Assembly (NCBI GenBank): GCA_963850525.1
Contig: CAWKLQ010000008.1
Span: 1,364,001-1,428,000, forward strand
DNA from: JAEMQF01 sp963850525
Lineage (GTDB): Bacteria > Pseudomonadota > Gammaproteobacteria > Burkholderiales > Burkholderiaceae_C
Direction of reading: 5' to 3'
DNA: 64,000 nt
Part shown: in pieces, positions 51,870 to 60,799 of the stretch
Layout: each line of letters opens with the position of its first letter
How positions within the stretch are numbered: position 1 is the first letter of the stretch
Made by a program: the position numbers and the translations under genes
Notes under the pieces: generated by a model
Databases searched by the model: none
What the model was told of the DNA's origin: nothing
What the model saw: only the letters and a program-made list of their open reading frames with translations

Positions 51870-52517
51870 TCAGACTGGCGAGGCTGCGGCACGGGCGTCC
51901 GCCTCGTGCACTGCCTCGCAAAATTGCCGGATCGCTGCGGCACTCTTGATGCCCTTGGCGGATTCGACTCCGGAGCTGACGTCAACGGCCCAAGGCCGCA
52001 CCCGCGTGATGCCCTCGGCCACATTTGCGGCATGCAACCCACCAGACAAAACGACCGGAAGGGGAACGTTGCGAGGGACGAGAGACCAATCGAAAACCTT
52101 TCCACTGCCGCCAAAGCCCTCGACAAAGGTGTCGAGCAAAATTGCCTGGGCGCTGGCGTAAGACGCGCAGAAGTCTAACAAATCGAGTCCGGGGCGCATG
52201 CGCGCTGCGCGCAGGTAGGGTCGGCCGAAGCTTCTGCACTGCTCGAGCGCTTCGTCGCCATGGAACTGCAACACCAGTTGCGGTATCGCGGCGACGGCGG
52301 CTTCGACCTCCTGCGGCGTTGCGTTGACGAACAGGCCCACCGGCGTCACAAACGGCGGCAGGCGCCTGGCCAGCTCAAGCGCCCGTGCCAGCGTCACGTA
52401 CCTCGGGCTGCTCGGGTAGAAATTGAAGCCCAGCGCATCCGCCCCGGACTGCACCGCGCAGTCGACATCCGCCTCACGCGTCAGGCCGCAAATCTTGATC
52501 CGGGTTCGCTGGGGCAT
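51870..52517 (-). CDS. trpF: Phosphoribosylanthranilate isomerase
   Basis: A 215-residue TIM-barrel isomerase of tryptophan synthesis. It has the catalytic Cys in KICGLTREAD, the phosphate loop LSGGLHAANV and the C-terminal VDVSSGVESAKGIK. Its start lies inside the end of truA (44-base overlap), so truA and trpF share translation control. Confidence 0.96.
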   Translation of the reverse strand: MPQRTRIKICGLTREADVDCAVQSGADALGFNFYPSSPRYVTLARALELARRLPPFVTPVGLFVNATPQEVEAAVAAIPQLVLQFHGDEALEQCRSFGRPYLRAARMRPGLDLLDFCASYASAQAILLDTFVEGFGGSGKVFDWSLVPRNVPLPVVLSGGLHAANVAEGITRVRPWAVDVSSGVESAKGIKSAAAIRQFCEAVHEADARAAASPV

Positions 52518-53319
52518 GGGCGGGTGAGGGTGGGCTTCCGACCAACCAGTCCATCGCGGGCGTGTGGTCGGGCAAGTTCAGGACCGCATCGTAGTACGGG
52601 CCGAGAAAGTACAGGCCTGCGGCATCGAAGGTGGGCGCTGCAAGTGCCCGGTCGCGCGCCGCGAGCACGTCGGCAAGCCACAACGCCGGGCGCGCGCCCG
52701 TGCCCACCGCGACCAGGCAACCCATGAGATTGCGCACCATGTGGTGCAGAAACGCGCTCGCGTCGAAATCGAAGCGCCAGTAGGCGCCGTGCCGAGCAAT
52801 GACGATGGACTTCATGGTCTTCACCGGCGAATGCGCCTGGCACTGTGCCGAGCGAAACGCGCTGAAGTCGTGTTCGCCGAGGAGGTGCTGCGCCGCGGCG
52901 CGCATCGCCGCGCCGTCCAAGGGCCGAAAGCACCAACCTGCCGCCCCCCACTCCAGCGTGGGGCGCACCGGCGACTCGAGCAGCAGGTAGGCGTAACGCC
53001 TCCCGCGCGCACTCGCGCGCGAGTGAAACTGCGCGCTGACGCTGCGGCACCACTGGACGCCGATGTCGCGCGGCAGGTAGCGGTTCGTTCCGCGCACCCA
53101 GGACATTGGCTCGCGCTGAATCTCGGTGTCGAAGTGCACGACTTGATTGAGCGCGTGCACGCCGGTGTCGGTGCGGCCGGCGCAAATCGTCTTCACCGGT
53201 ACGCCAGCAAACTGCGCAAGCGCGGCTTCGAGCCGGTCTTGCACGGTCTTGCCGCTGGGCTGGCTTTGCCAACCCTCGTAGGCAGCGCCGCGGTAGCTGA
53301 CGCCCAGAGCGATGCGCAC
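52474..53319 (-). CDS. truA: tRNA pseudouridine(38-40) synthase TruA
   Basis: A 281-residue pseudouridine synthase modifying U38-U40 of tRNAs. The catalytic Asp is in AGRTDTGVHALNQVVH near 51. It also has YLLLESPVRPTLEWGAAG and DASAFLHHMVRNLMG. It overlaps trpF and follows fimV with a 40-base gap. Confidence 0.96.
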   Translation of the reverse strand: MRIALGVSYRGAAYEGWQSQPSGKTVQDRLEAALAQFAGVPVKTICAGRTDTGVHALNQVVHFDTEIQREPMSWVRGTNRYLPRDIGVQWCRSVSAQFHSRASARGRRYAYLLLESPVRPTLEWGAAGWCFRPLDGAAMRAAAQHLLGEHDFSAFRSAQCQAHSPVKTMKSIVIARHGAYWRFDFDASAFLHHMVRNLMGCLVAVGTGARPALWLADVLAARDRALAAPTFDAAGLYFLGPYYDAVLNLPDHTPAMDWLVGSPPSPAHAPANPDQDLRPDA

Positions 53320-53359
53320 GCGTTGTCTCCCGCAACGCGCAGCGCTCAGCCCAAGGTCA

Positions 53360-56080
53360 TCAACTCAATCCGCCGAGGATGCTTTCTGCCTTGGCGCGAA
53401 CCGCGCCTTCGGCGTTGGCGATCACTTCTTCGAGCAGCTCGCGGGCGCCTTCGACGTCGCCGATCTGGCTGAACGCCTCGGCAAGTTCGAGCTTGCGCGC
53501 GATCGGGTCGCCGTCGCCGTCATCGCTGTCCAGGCGCAGTTCGAGATCGGAGAACCCCGAGTCGCGCGGCTTGGCCGGCTCGGCCTTGGCGCTCGCCGCG
53601 CGCGGCGGCGGAACGTCCAGGTCGAGCGTGATGCTCGACAAGTCAAATTCCATCGGGCGCGAGATCGTGCCGGTGGGGGGCGGCGGCGCGCCCGGCGGGT
53701 CAGCGCGCACGCTCGGCGGGGGATCGAGCTTGAACGTATCTTCCGGTCGTCCTGCCCTGGTTCCACTGCCCGATTGCGGGCGCGGGCTCGGCGCGGCGGC
53801 GCTGCTCTTGCCACCCATGTCCAGATCCAGATCGACGCTCGAACTGTCGACAAACGGCGAGCCGGCGCTGACGCGCCCGAACTCGGGCGCCGACGGCAAC
53901 ACCGATTGCGGCATCGTGCTGGCCCCCAGCGGCTCGTCCATCGGGCCGACGGCACCCGCAGCCCGCAGCGGCGCGCCGCCGGGCTGGTACAGCTTGTTCT
54001 CCGGGTCGATCTCGGTGCCCATCTCCTGGGCCTTCGCCCAATCTTCGCCCTGGCCGTGCGTCAGCGAATAAAGCTGCGTGGCGAGCAGCTCAAAGCCCTT
54101 CGTGTCGCGGCGTTTCGCGTAGACCTCGAGCATCTTGGTGCGGATCGCCAAGCGGTCCGGGTTGCTGCGCATCGCCTCCTTGAGGATTTCCTCGGCCTGC
54201 AGATCGCGGCCGTAGGCGAGGTAGACGTCCGCCTCGGCCACCGGATCGACGTCGCCGATGGCGTCGAGCTGGCTCAGCGAATAGCTCATCGACGACGACG
54301 CCGCGCCGGCTTCGCGCGTATCGATGCGTTGCCCGCCGCTCGCGCCGAAGAACGAGTCGGGCTGGAGCCGGCTTTCGAGGAACGAGGTCTCGCGGTTGTC
54401 TTTGCGGCCGCGCTTGGCCAGGCGATAAATGCCAAACCCGGCGAGCAGCGCGACGAGACCCGCGCCCCCGGCAAGAGCCCAGGGGTTGTCGTCCATCAGC
54501 GATTCGAGCATGCCACCGGCATCGCTTCCCGGCACTGGAGCTGCGGGGGCAGATGCCTTCGCTGTGGCGACGGGAGCAACCGGCGCGGGTGCTGGAGCCT
54601 CAACCTTGGGTGGCGGTGGCGGCGCTGGGGCAGGCGCCGGAGGCGGCGGTGCGGGTGTCGCGACAGGTGCCGGCGACGGCGGTGGCGGAGGTGGCGGAGG
54701 TGGCGGAGGTGGCGGAGGTGGCGGCGGCGGAGGAGGCGGAGGTGGTGGCGGCGGAGGAGGAGGTGGCGGAGCCACCACCGGCTTCGGCGCGGGCGCCGCA
54801 GCAATCGCTACGCCTGGGCCGCTGCTGGCCTTCGCCGCGGGGGCTGTGCCCGCGGCACCGGAGAGCTTTTTCAGGTCTTCAACGTTTTTCGTCAGCTCTG
54901 CAACACGCGTGTCGGCGTCTTTCTTTTCGCGCTCTTTGGAAATCTTGTCTTCAATCGCCGGCGTCTTTGCCGCGAGCGCTCCCTTGCTCAAGGTCAGCTT
55001 GTCGGGCGCGGGCGCGCCGCTTGGCTTGCGGTCTTCGACCTCGGTCTGCACCTGCCCGCTCGCCTGGCGTGACGATCCTTCTGTTTTCGCCAGCGGCGCA
55101 GCTGAGGCCAGGCGTTGCCGGTAGGCGGCAAAGTCTGCGCTCTGCGCCTGCACGAGCTGGCGCGCTTGCGCGCGCGATACATCCTTGGCGGCATCCACGC
55201 TGGGCACCGCCAAAACCACGCCGGCTTTCAGCCGGTTCATGTTCTCGCCGCTGAACGCCCGCGGGTTGGCGTTGAACAACGACACCAACATTTGATCGAG
55301 CGAAATTCCAGGGCGCTGATTGCGTGCCGCAATCGCCGACAGCGTGTCGCCGGGTTTGACCGAATAGTCTTGCCCCGCATCACTGGCTGCAGAGCGGGAG
55401 TCGGCGGGTTGAGTGGCTATGGGCCGGTCGGGGGACTCGACACGTTGCGGTTCGCTGGAGCCCAGGGGCGCGGGCGGCGCTGTCGCGCTCGAGGCCACTG
55501 GCGACGGCGTCGCCGTGGTCGCGTCGGGCGCTGCCGTGGGAGCCGCTGCGGTATCCACCGCGGGAACTGGCGCGCGTGTTGCCGGCGGGGGCGGTGTCGC
55601 GGCGACCACGGGTGCAGCGGTCGTTGCCACGGGCGCCGACGGTGCAGCCTTGGCAACGTTGGTGGGCGGGTCGAGCAGCAAAGTGTATTCGCGCACCAGG
55701 CGGCCGGTGGACCAGGTCATCTCCAGGATCACGTCGACAAAAGGCTCCTGGACCGGGCGGTCGCTCGTCAGGCGCAAATAGGGCCGGCCGTCGGGCCGAC
55801 GAAGCAGTGCGGCGGTCGTTCCCGGCAAGACATTGTTGTAGTCGACGCCGGCAGCGCGATAGGCGTCAGGCGGCGCGACGCGAACCCGCAGGTTCGACGC
55901 CTCTTCGGCGCTCAGACTCGTCACGTCGATTTCGGCCGCCAAGGTTTCGCCCAGCGCCGATTGCACCTGCAAGCGCCCCAGGCCCAGAGCCCACGCTTGG
56001 GAGACGGAAAGCCACATCGCGGCGGCGGCCACGTGGGTCAGGACGAAGCGCCCAGCAAATTTCTTCGTTCGGCTTTTCAA
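53360..56080 (-). CDS. fimV: FimV-type peptidoglycan-binding motility/polarity protein
   Basis: A protein of about 906 residues. The chosen TTG at 56080 gives the leader LKSRTKKFAGRFVLTHVAA ending ..SQAWA and has GGGAG five bases upstream; a TTG at 56092 lacks such a site. The N-terminal domain (LGRLQVQSALGETLAAEIDV) precedes a LysM domain (YSVKPGDTLSAIAARNQRPG). A Pro-rich region with about 27 consecutive Pro codons follows, then a membrane helix (WALAGGAGLVALLAGFGIYR) and a C-terminal TPR-like domain. FimV places polar complexes and supports type IV pili. Between asd and truA, as is common in Burkholderiales. Confidence 0.93.
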   Translation of the reverse strand: MKSRTKKFAGRFVLTHVAAAAMWLSVSQAWALGLGRLQVQSALGETLAAEIDVTSLSAEEASNLRVRVAPPDAYRAAGVDYNNVLPGTTAALLRRPDGRPYLRLTSDRPVQEPFVDVILEMTWSTGRLVREYTLLLDPPTNVAKAAPSAPVATTAAPVVAATPPPPATRAPVPAVDTAAAPTAAPDATTATPSPVASSATAPPAPLGSSEPQRVESPDRPIATQPADSRSAASDAGQDYSVKPGDTLSAIAARNQRPGISLDQMLVSLFNANPRAFSGENMNRLKAGVVLAVPSVDAAKDVSRAQARQLVQAQSADFAAYRQRLASAAPLAKTEGSSRQASGQVQTEVEDRKPSGAPAPDKLTLSKGALAAKTPAIEDKISKEREKKDADTRVAELTKNVEDLKKLSGAAGTAPAAKASSGPGVAIAAAPAPKPVVAPPPPPPPPPPPPPPPPPPPPPPPPPPPPPPPSPAPVATPAPPPPAPAPAPPPPPKVEAPAPAPVAPVATAKASAPAAPVPGSDAGGMLESLMDDNPWALAGGAGLVALLAGFGIYRLAKRGRKDNRETSFLESRLQPDSFFGASGGQRIDTREAGAASSSMSYSLSQLDAIGDVDPVAEADVYLAYGRDLQAEEILKEAMRSNPDRLAIRTKMLEVYAKRRDTKGFELLATQLYSLTHGQGEDWAKAQEMGTEIDPENKLYQPGGAPLRAAGAVGPMDEPLGASTMPQSVLPSAPEFGRVSAGSPFVDSSSVDLDLDMGGKSSAAAPSPRPQSGSGTRAGRPEDTFKLDPPPSVRADPPGAPPPPTGTISRPMEFDLSSITLDLDVPPPRAASAKAEPAKPRDSGFSDLELRLDSDDGDGDPIARKLELAEAFSQIGDVEGARELLEEVIANAEGAVRAKAESILGGLS

Positions 56081-56085
56081 GGCGT

Positions 56086-56090
56086 CTCCC
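56086..56090 (-). promoter_or_regulatory. Ribosome binding site deciding the fimV start
   Basis: GGGAG lies 5 bases before the TTG at 56080 and supports it over the in-frame TTG at 56092. Confidence 0.5.
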
Positions 56091-56293
56091 AAAAATGATC
56101 AAGCAGGTTTTCTGACTAACCTGCGCGCGTCAACGCTCGAGCGCGATACAAATCGCGCGATTATCCAGGGCGGCAACAGAAATCACAATAACATCAAGCA
56201 GATACGCTGACAAGCTCAAGCGTTGGCTGATATTCGAACAGTTTCACCTTTGTCACACTTTCTGCGGCGTTTTGCGTTGACCTTGCCGCAGCC

Positions 56294-57421
56294 TCACGCC
56301 TGCACGAGCAAGCGCAGCATGCGCCGCAACGGCTCGGCAGCACCCCACAACAACTGGTCGCCGATCGTAAAGGCGCCCAGGTACTGTGGGCCCATCGCCA
56401 TCTTGCGCAGCCGCCCCACCGGAATACTCATGGTCCCGCTGACTGCCACGGGCGTGAGTTCTTGCACACTGGCTTCGCGGTTATTCGCGACCACCTTGAC
56501 CCAGGCGTTGTCATTGCGAATCGCGTCTTCGATATCGGCCAGCGGGATGTCCTTCTTGAGCTTGAAGAGCAAGGCCTGGCTGTGGCAGCGCATCGCGCCC
56601 ACGCGCACGCAAAAGCCATCGACCGGCACGCCAGGCTTGGCAAAGCCCTCACCCTGGCCGAGGATCTTGTTCGCCTCGGCAGCGCCCTTCCACTCCTCGC
56701 GGCTGACACCGCCGCCGAGGTCCTTGTCGATCCAGGGAATCAGGCTACCAGCCAGAGGAACACCGAAGTTTTCGGTCGCTTGCGCGCTCAAACCGCGTTG
56801 CGTCTGGACGGTGAGGCGGTCGATTTCCAGAATCGCACTCTTCGGGTCGTCCAGGAGCGCCTTGACCGGCGCGTGCAGCGCGCCAAACTGGCTCAGCATC
56901 TCGCGCATGTGCGCCGCGCCGCCGCCCGACGCCGCCTGGTAGGTCATGGTGTTCAACCACTCGACCCAACCCGCCTTGAACAGCGCCCCCACGCCCATCA
57001 GCATGCAGCTCACGGTGCAGTTGCCGCCGATCCAGTTGCGCCCGCCCATGGCCATGGCGTCGCGGATCACCGGCATGTTGACCGGGTCCAAGATGATCAC
57101 GGCGTCGGACTTCATGCGCAGCGTCGACGCCGCGTCGATCCAGTGGCCGGCCCAGCCCGATGCACGCAGCCGCGGGAACACATCCGCCGTGTAGTCGCCG
57201 CCTTGGGCGGTGACGATGATGTCGCAGCGCTTCAAGGCCTCGATGTCGAAAGCGTCGCGCAGTTTGGTTTCGTTCTTCGCAAACGCAGGCGCCTGTCCGC
57301 CCGCATTGCTGGTGCTGAAAAACACCGGTTCGATGTGGCCGAAGTCGCCCTCCGCCTGCATGCGCTCGAGCAGCACGGAACCGACCATTCCGCGCCACCC
57401 CACCAAGCCCGTCAGTTTCAT
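56294..57421 (-). CDS. asd: Aspartate-semialdehyde dehydrogenase
   Basis: A 375-residue enzyme reducing aspartyl phosphate on the way to lysine, methionine, threonine and peptidoglycan precursors. It has the N-terminal NADP loop LVGWRGMVGSVLLERM, the catalytic Cys in IGGNCTVSCMLMG near 133, and the substrate region VRVGAMRCHSQALLF. The ATG at 57421 is preferred over the ATG at 57427 because GAGAGGGG lies at proper distance only from the second. It lies between leuB and fimV. Confidence 0.97.
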   Translation of the reverse strand: MKLTGLVGWRGMVGSVLLERMQAEGDFGHIEPVFFSTSNAGGQAPAFAKNETKLRDAFDIEALKRCDIIVTAQGGDYTADVFPRLRASGWAGHWIDAASTLRMKSDAVIILDPVNMPVIRDAMAMGGRNWIGGNCTVSCMLMGVGALFKAGWVEWLNTMTYQAASGGGAAHMREMLSQFGALHAPVKALLDDPKSAILEIDRLTVQTQRGLSAQATENFGVPLAGSLIPWIDKDLGGGVSREEWKGAAEANKILGQGEGFAKPGVPVDGFCVRVGAMRCHSQALLFKLKKDIPLADIEDAIRNDNAWVKVVANNREASVQELTPVAVSGTMSIPVGRLRKMAMGPQYLGAFTIGDQLLWGAAEPLRRMLRLLVQA

Positions 57422-57429
57422 GTCCATCG

Positions 57430-57437
57430 CCCCTCTC
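57430..57437 (-). promoter_or_regulatory. Ribosome binding site deciding the asd start
   Basis: GAGAGGGG lies 8 bases before the ATG at 57421 but only 2 before the ATG at 57427. Confidence 0.55.
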
Positions 57438-57507
57438 GGATCAGCTTGCCTGCCTCTTTGTCCTGCGGCTCGAAACGCCGGCAGGAGGGGCGAAACGAAC
57501 CGAGCGA

Positions 57508-58623
57508 CTAGCCCTTCGTGGTCTTCGCGGTAATGGTTTTTTCCGAGCCCTGCTCGCCCAAGGCAGCGACCACGGCGTCGCCCATGGCACGGGTCCCCAC
57601 CTTCGTCGTCCCGGCCGACCAGATGTCGGGTGTGCGCAAACCCTTGCCAAGCACGCTGCGCACCGCCGACTCGATGCGGTCGGCAGCAGATGGTTGGTTC
57701 AAGGTGAATCTGAGCATCATGGCAGCGGACAGGATTGTAGCCAGCGGATTGGCCAGATCCTTGCCTGCAATGTCGGGTGCGCTGCCGTGGCTGGGCTCGT
57801 ACAGGCCCTTGCCGGAAGCGTCGAGCGATGCCGAAGGCAACATGCCGATCGACCCTGCGAGCATCGCCGCCTCGTCGGACAAGATGTCGCCGAACATATT
57901 GCCGGTGACGATCACGTCGAACGCCTTCGGCGCGCGCACGAGTTGCATCGCCGCGTTGTCGACGTACATGTGTTCGAGCTCAATGTCCGGGTACTGCGCG
58001 TGCACTTGCGTGACGACGTCTTTCCAGAACTGGAAGGTTTCGAGCACGTTCGCCTTGTCCACACTCGTGAGCTTCTTGCTGCGTTTGCGCGCCGCCTGAA
58101 ATCCGACGTGCGCGATGCGTTCGATTTCCGGGCGCGTGTAGCGCATCGTGTCGAACGCTTCTTCCGCGCCGGCGAAAGCGCCATCGGGTGCGGTGCGCCG
58201 GCCGCGCGGTTGGCCGAAATAGATGTCGCCAGTAAGTTCGCGGATGATGAGGATGTCCAGGCCCGCAACGAGTTCGGGCTTGAGGCTCGACGCGTGGGTG
58301 AGCTGCTCGTAGCAAATCGCCGGCCGAAAGTTGGCGAAGAGTCCCAGGTGCTTGCGCAGCCCCAGGATTGCCTGTTCGGGGCGCAGCGAACGCTCCAGCT
58401 TGTCGTACTTCCAGTCGCCCACGGCGCCGAACAAAACCGCGTCGGCTTGTTTTGCAAGCGCGAGGGTCGCTTCCGGTAAAGGGTGGCCGTGCGCTTCATA
58501 GGCGGCACCGCCCACCAGCGCCTGTTCGGTCTCGAACTTCAGGTCCAGGCACTGCAAGACGCGCAGCGCCTGGGCGACGATCTCGGTTCCGATGCCGTCA
58601 CCCGGCAGCACAGCGATCTTCAT
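57508..58623 (-). CDS. leuB: 3-isopropylmalate dehydrogenase
   Basis: A 371-residue enzyme for the third step of leucine synthesis. It has the N-terminal KIAVLPGDGIGTEIV, the substrate block LRKHLGLFANFRPA, the catalytic Tyr region RYTRPEIERIAHVGF and the C-terminal GSAPDIAGKDLANP. The ATG at 58623 (MKIAVLPGDG) is the family start and overlaps the leuD stop. Confidence 0.97.
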   Translation of the reverse strand: MKIAVLPGDGIGTEIVAQALRVLQCLDLKFETEQALVGGAAYEAHGHPLPEATLALAKQADAVLFGAVGDWKYDKLERSLRPEQAILGLRKHLGLFANFRPAICYEQLTHASSLKPELVAGLDILIIRELTGDIYFGQPRGRRTAPDGAFAGAEEAFDTMRYTRPEIERIAHVGFQAARKRSKKLTSVDKANVLETFQFWKDVVTQVHAQYPDIELEHMYVDNAAMQLVRAPKAFDVIVTGNMFGDILSDEAAMLAGSIGMLPSASLDASGKGLYEPSHGSAPDIAGKDLANPLATILSAAMMLRFTLNQPSAADRIESAVRSVLGKGLRTPDIWSAGTTKVGTRAMGDAVVAALGEQGSEKTITAKTTKG

Positions 58624-59276
58624 GCCACGCCTCCGATGCGGCGCGTCAACCACGGCCGTTGCAACAGGCGCTCGGCCTCGAATGCGCGAATCTTCTCGGC
58701 GTGGCGCAGCGTCAGGCCGATGTCGTCAAAGCCACCGAGCAGGCAGAACTTGCGAAACGGCTCGACGTCGAACGCCACGCTCGACCCGTCGGGCTTGATG
58801 ACGATTTGCTGCTCCAGGTCGACAGTCAACTGGTAGCCGACAAACGCAGCGACTTCGTCGAACAATTTGGCGACGGTCAGCTCCGGGAGCTGAATCGGCA
58901 GCAGACCGTTCTTGAAGCAGTTGTTGAAAAAGATGTCGGCAAAACTCGGCGCGATGAGCGCGCGAAAACCGTACTGATCCAAGGCCCACGGCGCGTGCTC
59001 GCGCGACGACCCGCAGCCGAAATTGCGCCGCGCGAGCAGCACCGACGCGCCCTTGTAGCGCGGCTGGTTCAATACGAAGTCGGGGTTGGGCTTGCGCGTC
59101 GCCGGGTCTTGACCCGGCTCGCCGGGGTCGAGAAAACGCCAGGCGTCGAACAGGTTCTGGCCGAATCCCGCCTTCTTGATCGACTTCAAAAACTGCTTCG
59201 GGATGATTGCGTCGGTATCGACGTTCTCGCGGTCGATCGGTGCGACCAGGCCTTTGTGGATGCGAAACGGCTGCAT
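58620..59276 (-). CDS. leuD: 3-isopropylmalate dehydratase small subunit
   Basis: A 218-residue swivel-domain subunit. It has ENVDTDAIIPKQFLKSIKK near 17, RRNFGCGSSREHAPWAL near 83 and FFNNCFKNGLLPIQL. It joins LeuC to form isopropylmalate isomerase. It lies 20 bases from leuC and overlaps leuB. Confidence 0.97.
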   Translation of the reverse strand: MQPFRIHKGLVAPIDRENVDTDAIIPKQFLKSIKKAGFGQNLFDAWRFLDPGEPGQDPATRKPNPDFVLNQPRYKGASVLLARRNFGCGSSREHAPWALDQYGFRALIAPSFADIFFNNCFKNGLLPIQLPELTVAKLFDEVAAFVGYQLTVDLEQQIVIKPDGSSVAFDVEPFRKFCLLGGFDDIGLTLRHAEKIRAFEAERLLQRPWLTRRIGGVA

Positions 59277-59296
59277 GCGGAATCCTTGGGTTGCGA

Positions 59297-60706
59297 TCAG
59301 GCGATGCGACGCACGTCGACAAAATGCCCTTCGATCGCTGCCGCCGCCGCCATCGAAGGGCTCACCAGGTGGGTGCGCCCGCCCGCGCCTTGCCGGCCTT
59401 CGAAATTGCGGTTGGAGGTGGACGCGCAGCGCTCGCCGGGCTCCAGGCGGTCGGCGTTCATCGCCAGGCACATCGAACAACCCGGTTCGCGCCACTCGAA
59501 GCCTGCGGCGATGAACAGCTTGTCCAGGCCCTCGGCTTCGGCTTGCTGTTTGACGAGCCCCGAGCCTGGCACCACCATCGCCAGCTTGACGTTCGCCGCG
59601 ACCCTGCCGCCCAGGCGCCGCACCACCGCCGCGGCGTCGCGCAAGTCTTCGATGCGCGAGTTCGTGCAGGAACCGATGAACACCTTGTCGATGCGAATGT
59701 CGGTGATCGCCTTGTTCGGCGTGAGCGCCATGTAAGTCAACGCGCGCTCGATCGCGTCACGCTTGCCAGGGTCTTTTTCGCGCTCGGGGTCGGGCACGCG
59801 GCCGTCGACTGCGACCACCATTTCGGGTGAGGTTCCCCAGGTCACTTGCGGCGCGACTTGCGACGCGTCGAGCTCGACCACAACGTCCCATTTCGCATCG
59901 GCGTCGGATCGCAGGCCGCGCCAGTAGCTCACCGCCAGGTCCCATTCGACGCCGGTCGGCGAAAACGGCCGACCCTTCACGTAGGCGAGCGTCGTCTCGT
60001 CGACCGCGACCAGCCCGGCGCGCGCACCGGCCTCGATCGCCATATTGCACACCGTCATGCGGCCTTCCATGCTGAGCTTGCGGATCGCTGCGCCGGCAAA
60101 TTCGATCGTGTAGCCGGTGCCACCCGCGGTGCCGACTTTGCCGATGATGGCGAGCACCAGGTCTTTCGCGCTGCAGCCCTTGGGCAAGGTGCCTTCCACG
60201 CGAATCAGCATGTTCTTCGCCTTGCGCGCGAGCAGCGTTTGCGTGGCCAGCACGTGTTCGACTTCGCTCGTGCCGATGCCGTGCGCGAGCGCACCGAACG
60301 CGCCGTGCGTCGACGTGTGCGAGTCGCCGCAGACGACGGTCATTCCGGGCAGCGTCGCGCCCTGTTCGGGCCCGATCACGTGCACGATGCCCTGGCGCAA
60401 GTCGTTCATCTTGAACTGCGTGACGCCGTGGCGGTCGCAATTCGCATCCAGCGTATCGACCTGCAGCTTGGACACCGGATCGGTGATGCCGGCGGAGCGG
60501 TCCGTCGTCGGCACGTTGTGGTCGCTCACCGCCAGGTTTGCCGCGAGCCGCCACACTTTGCGCCCGGCCAGATCGAGGCCGTCGAAGGCTTGTGGGCTCG
60601 TCACTTCGTGCACGAGGTGGCGGTCGATGTAGAGCACCGCGGTGCCGTCGTCTTCGACGTGGACGACGTGCTCGTCCCAGAGTTTGTCGTACAGCGTGCG
60701 GGGCAT
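59297..60706 (-). CDS. leuC: 3-isopropylmalate dehydratase large subunit
   Basis: A 469-residue aconitase-family enzyme with a [4Fe-4S] cluster held by Cys residues in GSCTNSRIEDLR near 350 and in REPGCSMCLAMNADRL near 408. Also present: CGDSHTSTHGAFGALA and GGTGYTIEFAG. The ATG at 60706 (MPRTLYDKLWDEHVV) is the family start. It follows gltA in the minus-strand order. Confidence 0.97.
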   Translation of the reverse strand: MPRTLYDKLWDEHVVHVEDDGTAVLYIDRHLVHEVTSPQAFDGLDLAGRKVWRLAANLAVSDHNVPTTDRSAGITDPVSKLQVDTLDANCDRHGVTQFKMNDLRQGIVHVIGPEQGATLPGMTVVCGDSHTSTHGAFGALAHGIGTSEVEHVLATQTLLARKAKNMLIRVEGTLPKGCSAKDLVLAIIGKVGTAGGTGYTIEFAGAAIRKLSMEGRMTVCNMAIEAGARAGLVAVDETTLAYVKGRPFSPTGVEWDLAVSYWRGLRSDADAKWDVVVELDASQVAPQVTWGTSPEMVVAVDGRVPDPEREKDPGKRDAIERALTYMALTPNKAITDIRIDKVFIGSCTNSRIEDLRDAAAVVRRLGGRVAANVKLAMVVPGSGLVKQQAEAEGLDKLFIAAGFEWREPGCSMCLAMNADRLEPGERCASTSNRNFEGRQGAGGRTHLVSPSMAAAAAIEGHFVDVRRIA

Positions 60707-60772
60707 GGGCAACGGGATGGCAAACGCCAGCGAATCCGGGAGCCGCATTCTACGGTGCGGCTCGCACCGACG

Positions 60773-60789
60773 CCCCGCGCAGCGCGGGG
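60773..60789. terminator. GC-rich hairpin after gltA
   Basis: CCCCGCGC and GCGCGGGG form a stem with almost no loop between gltA and leuC. There is no T run, so it may be only an attenuating or Rho-associated structure. Confidence 0.3.
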
Positions 60790-60799
60790 TGCGGGTCGA

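Noticed and set aside
53312..55072. A Trp/Arg-rich plus-strand frame opposite fimV
   Set aside because: It is produced by the reverse of the poly-proline and Ala/Pro-rich coding sequence.
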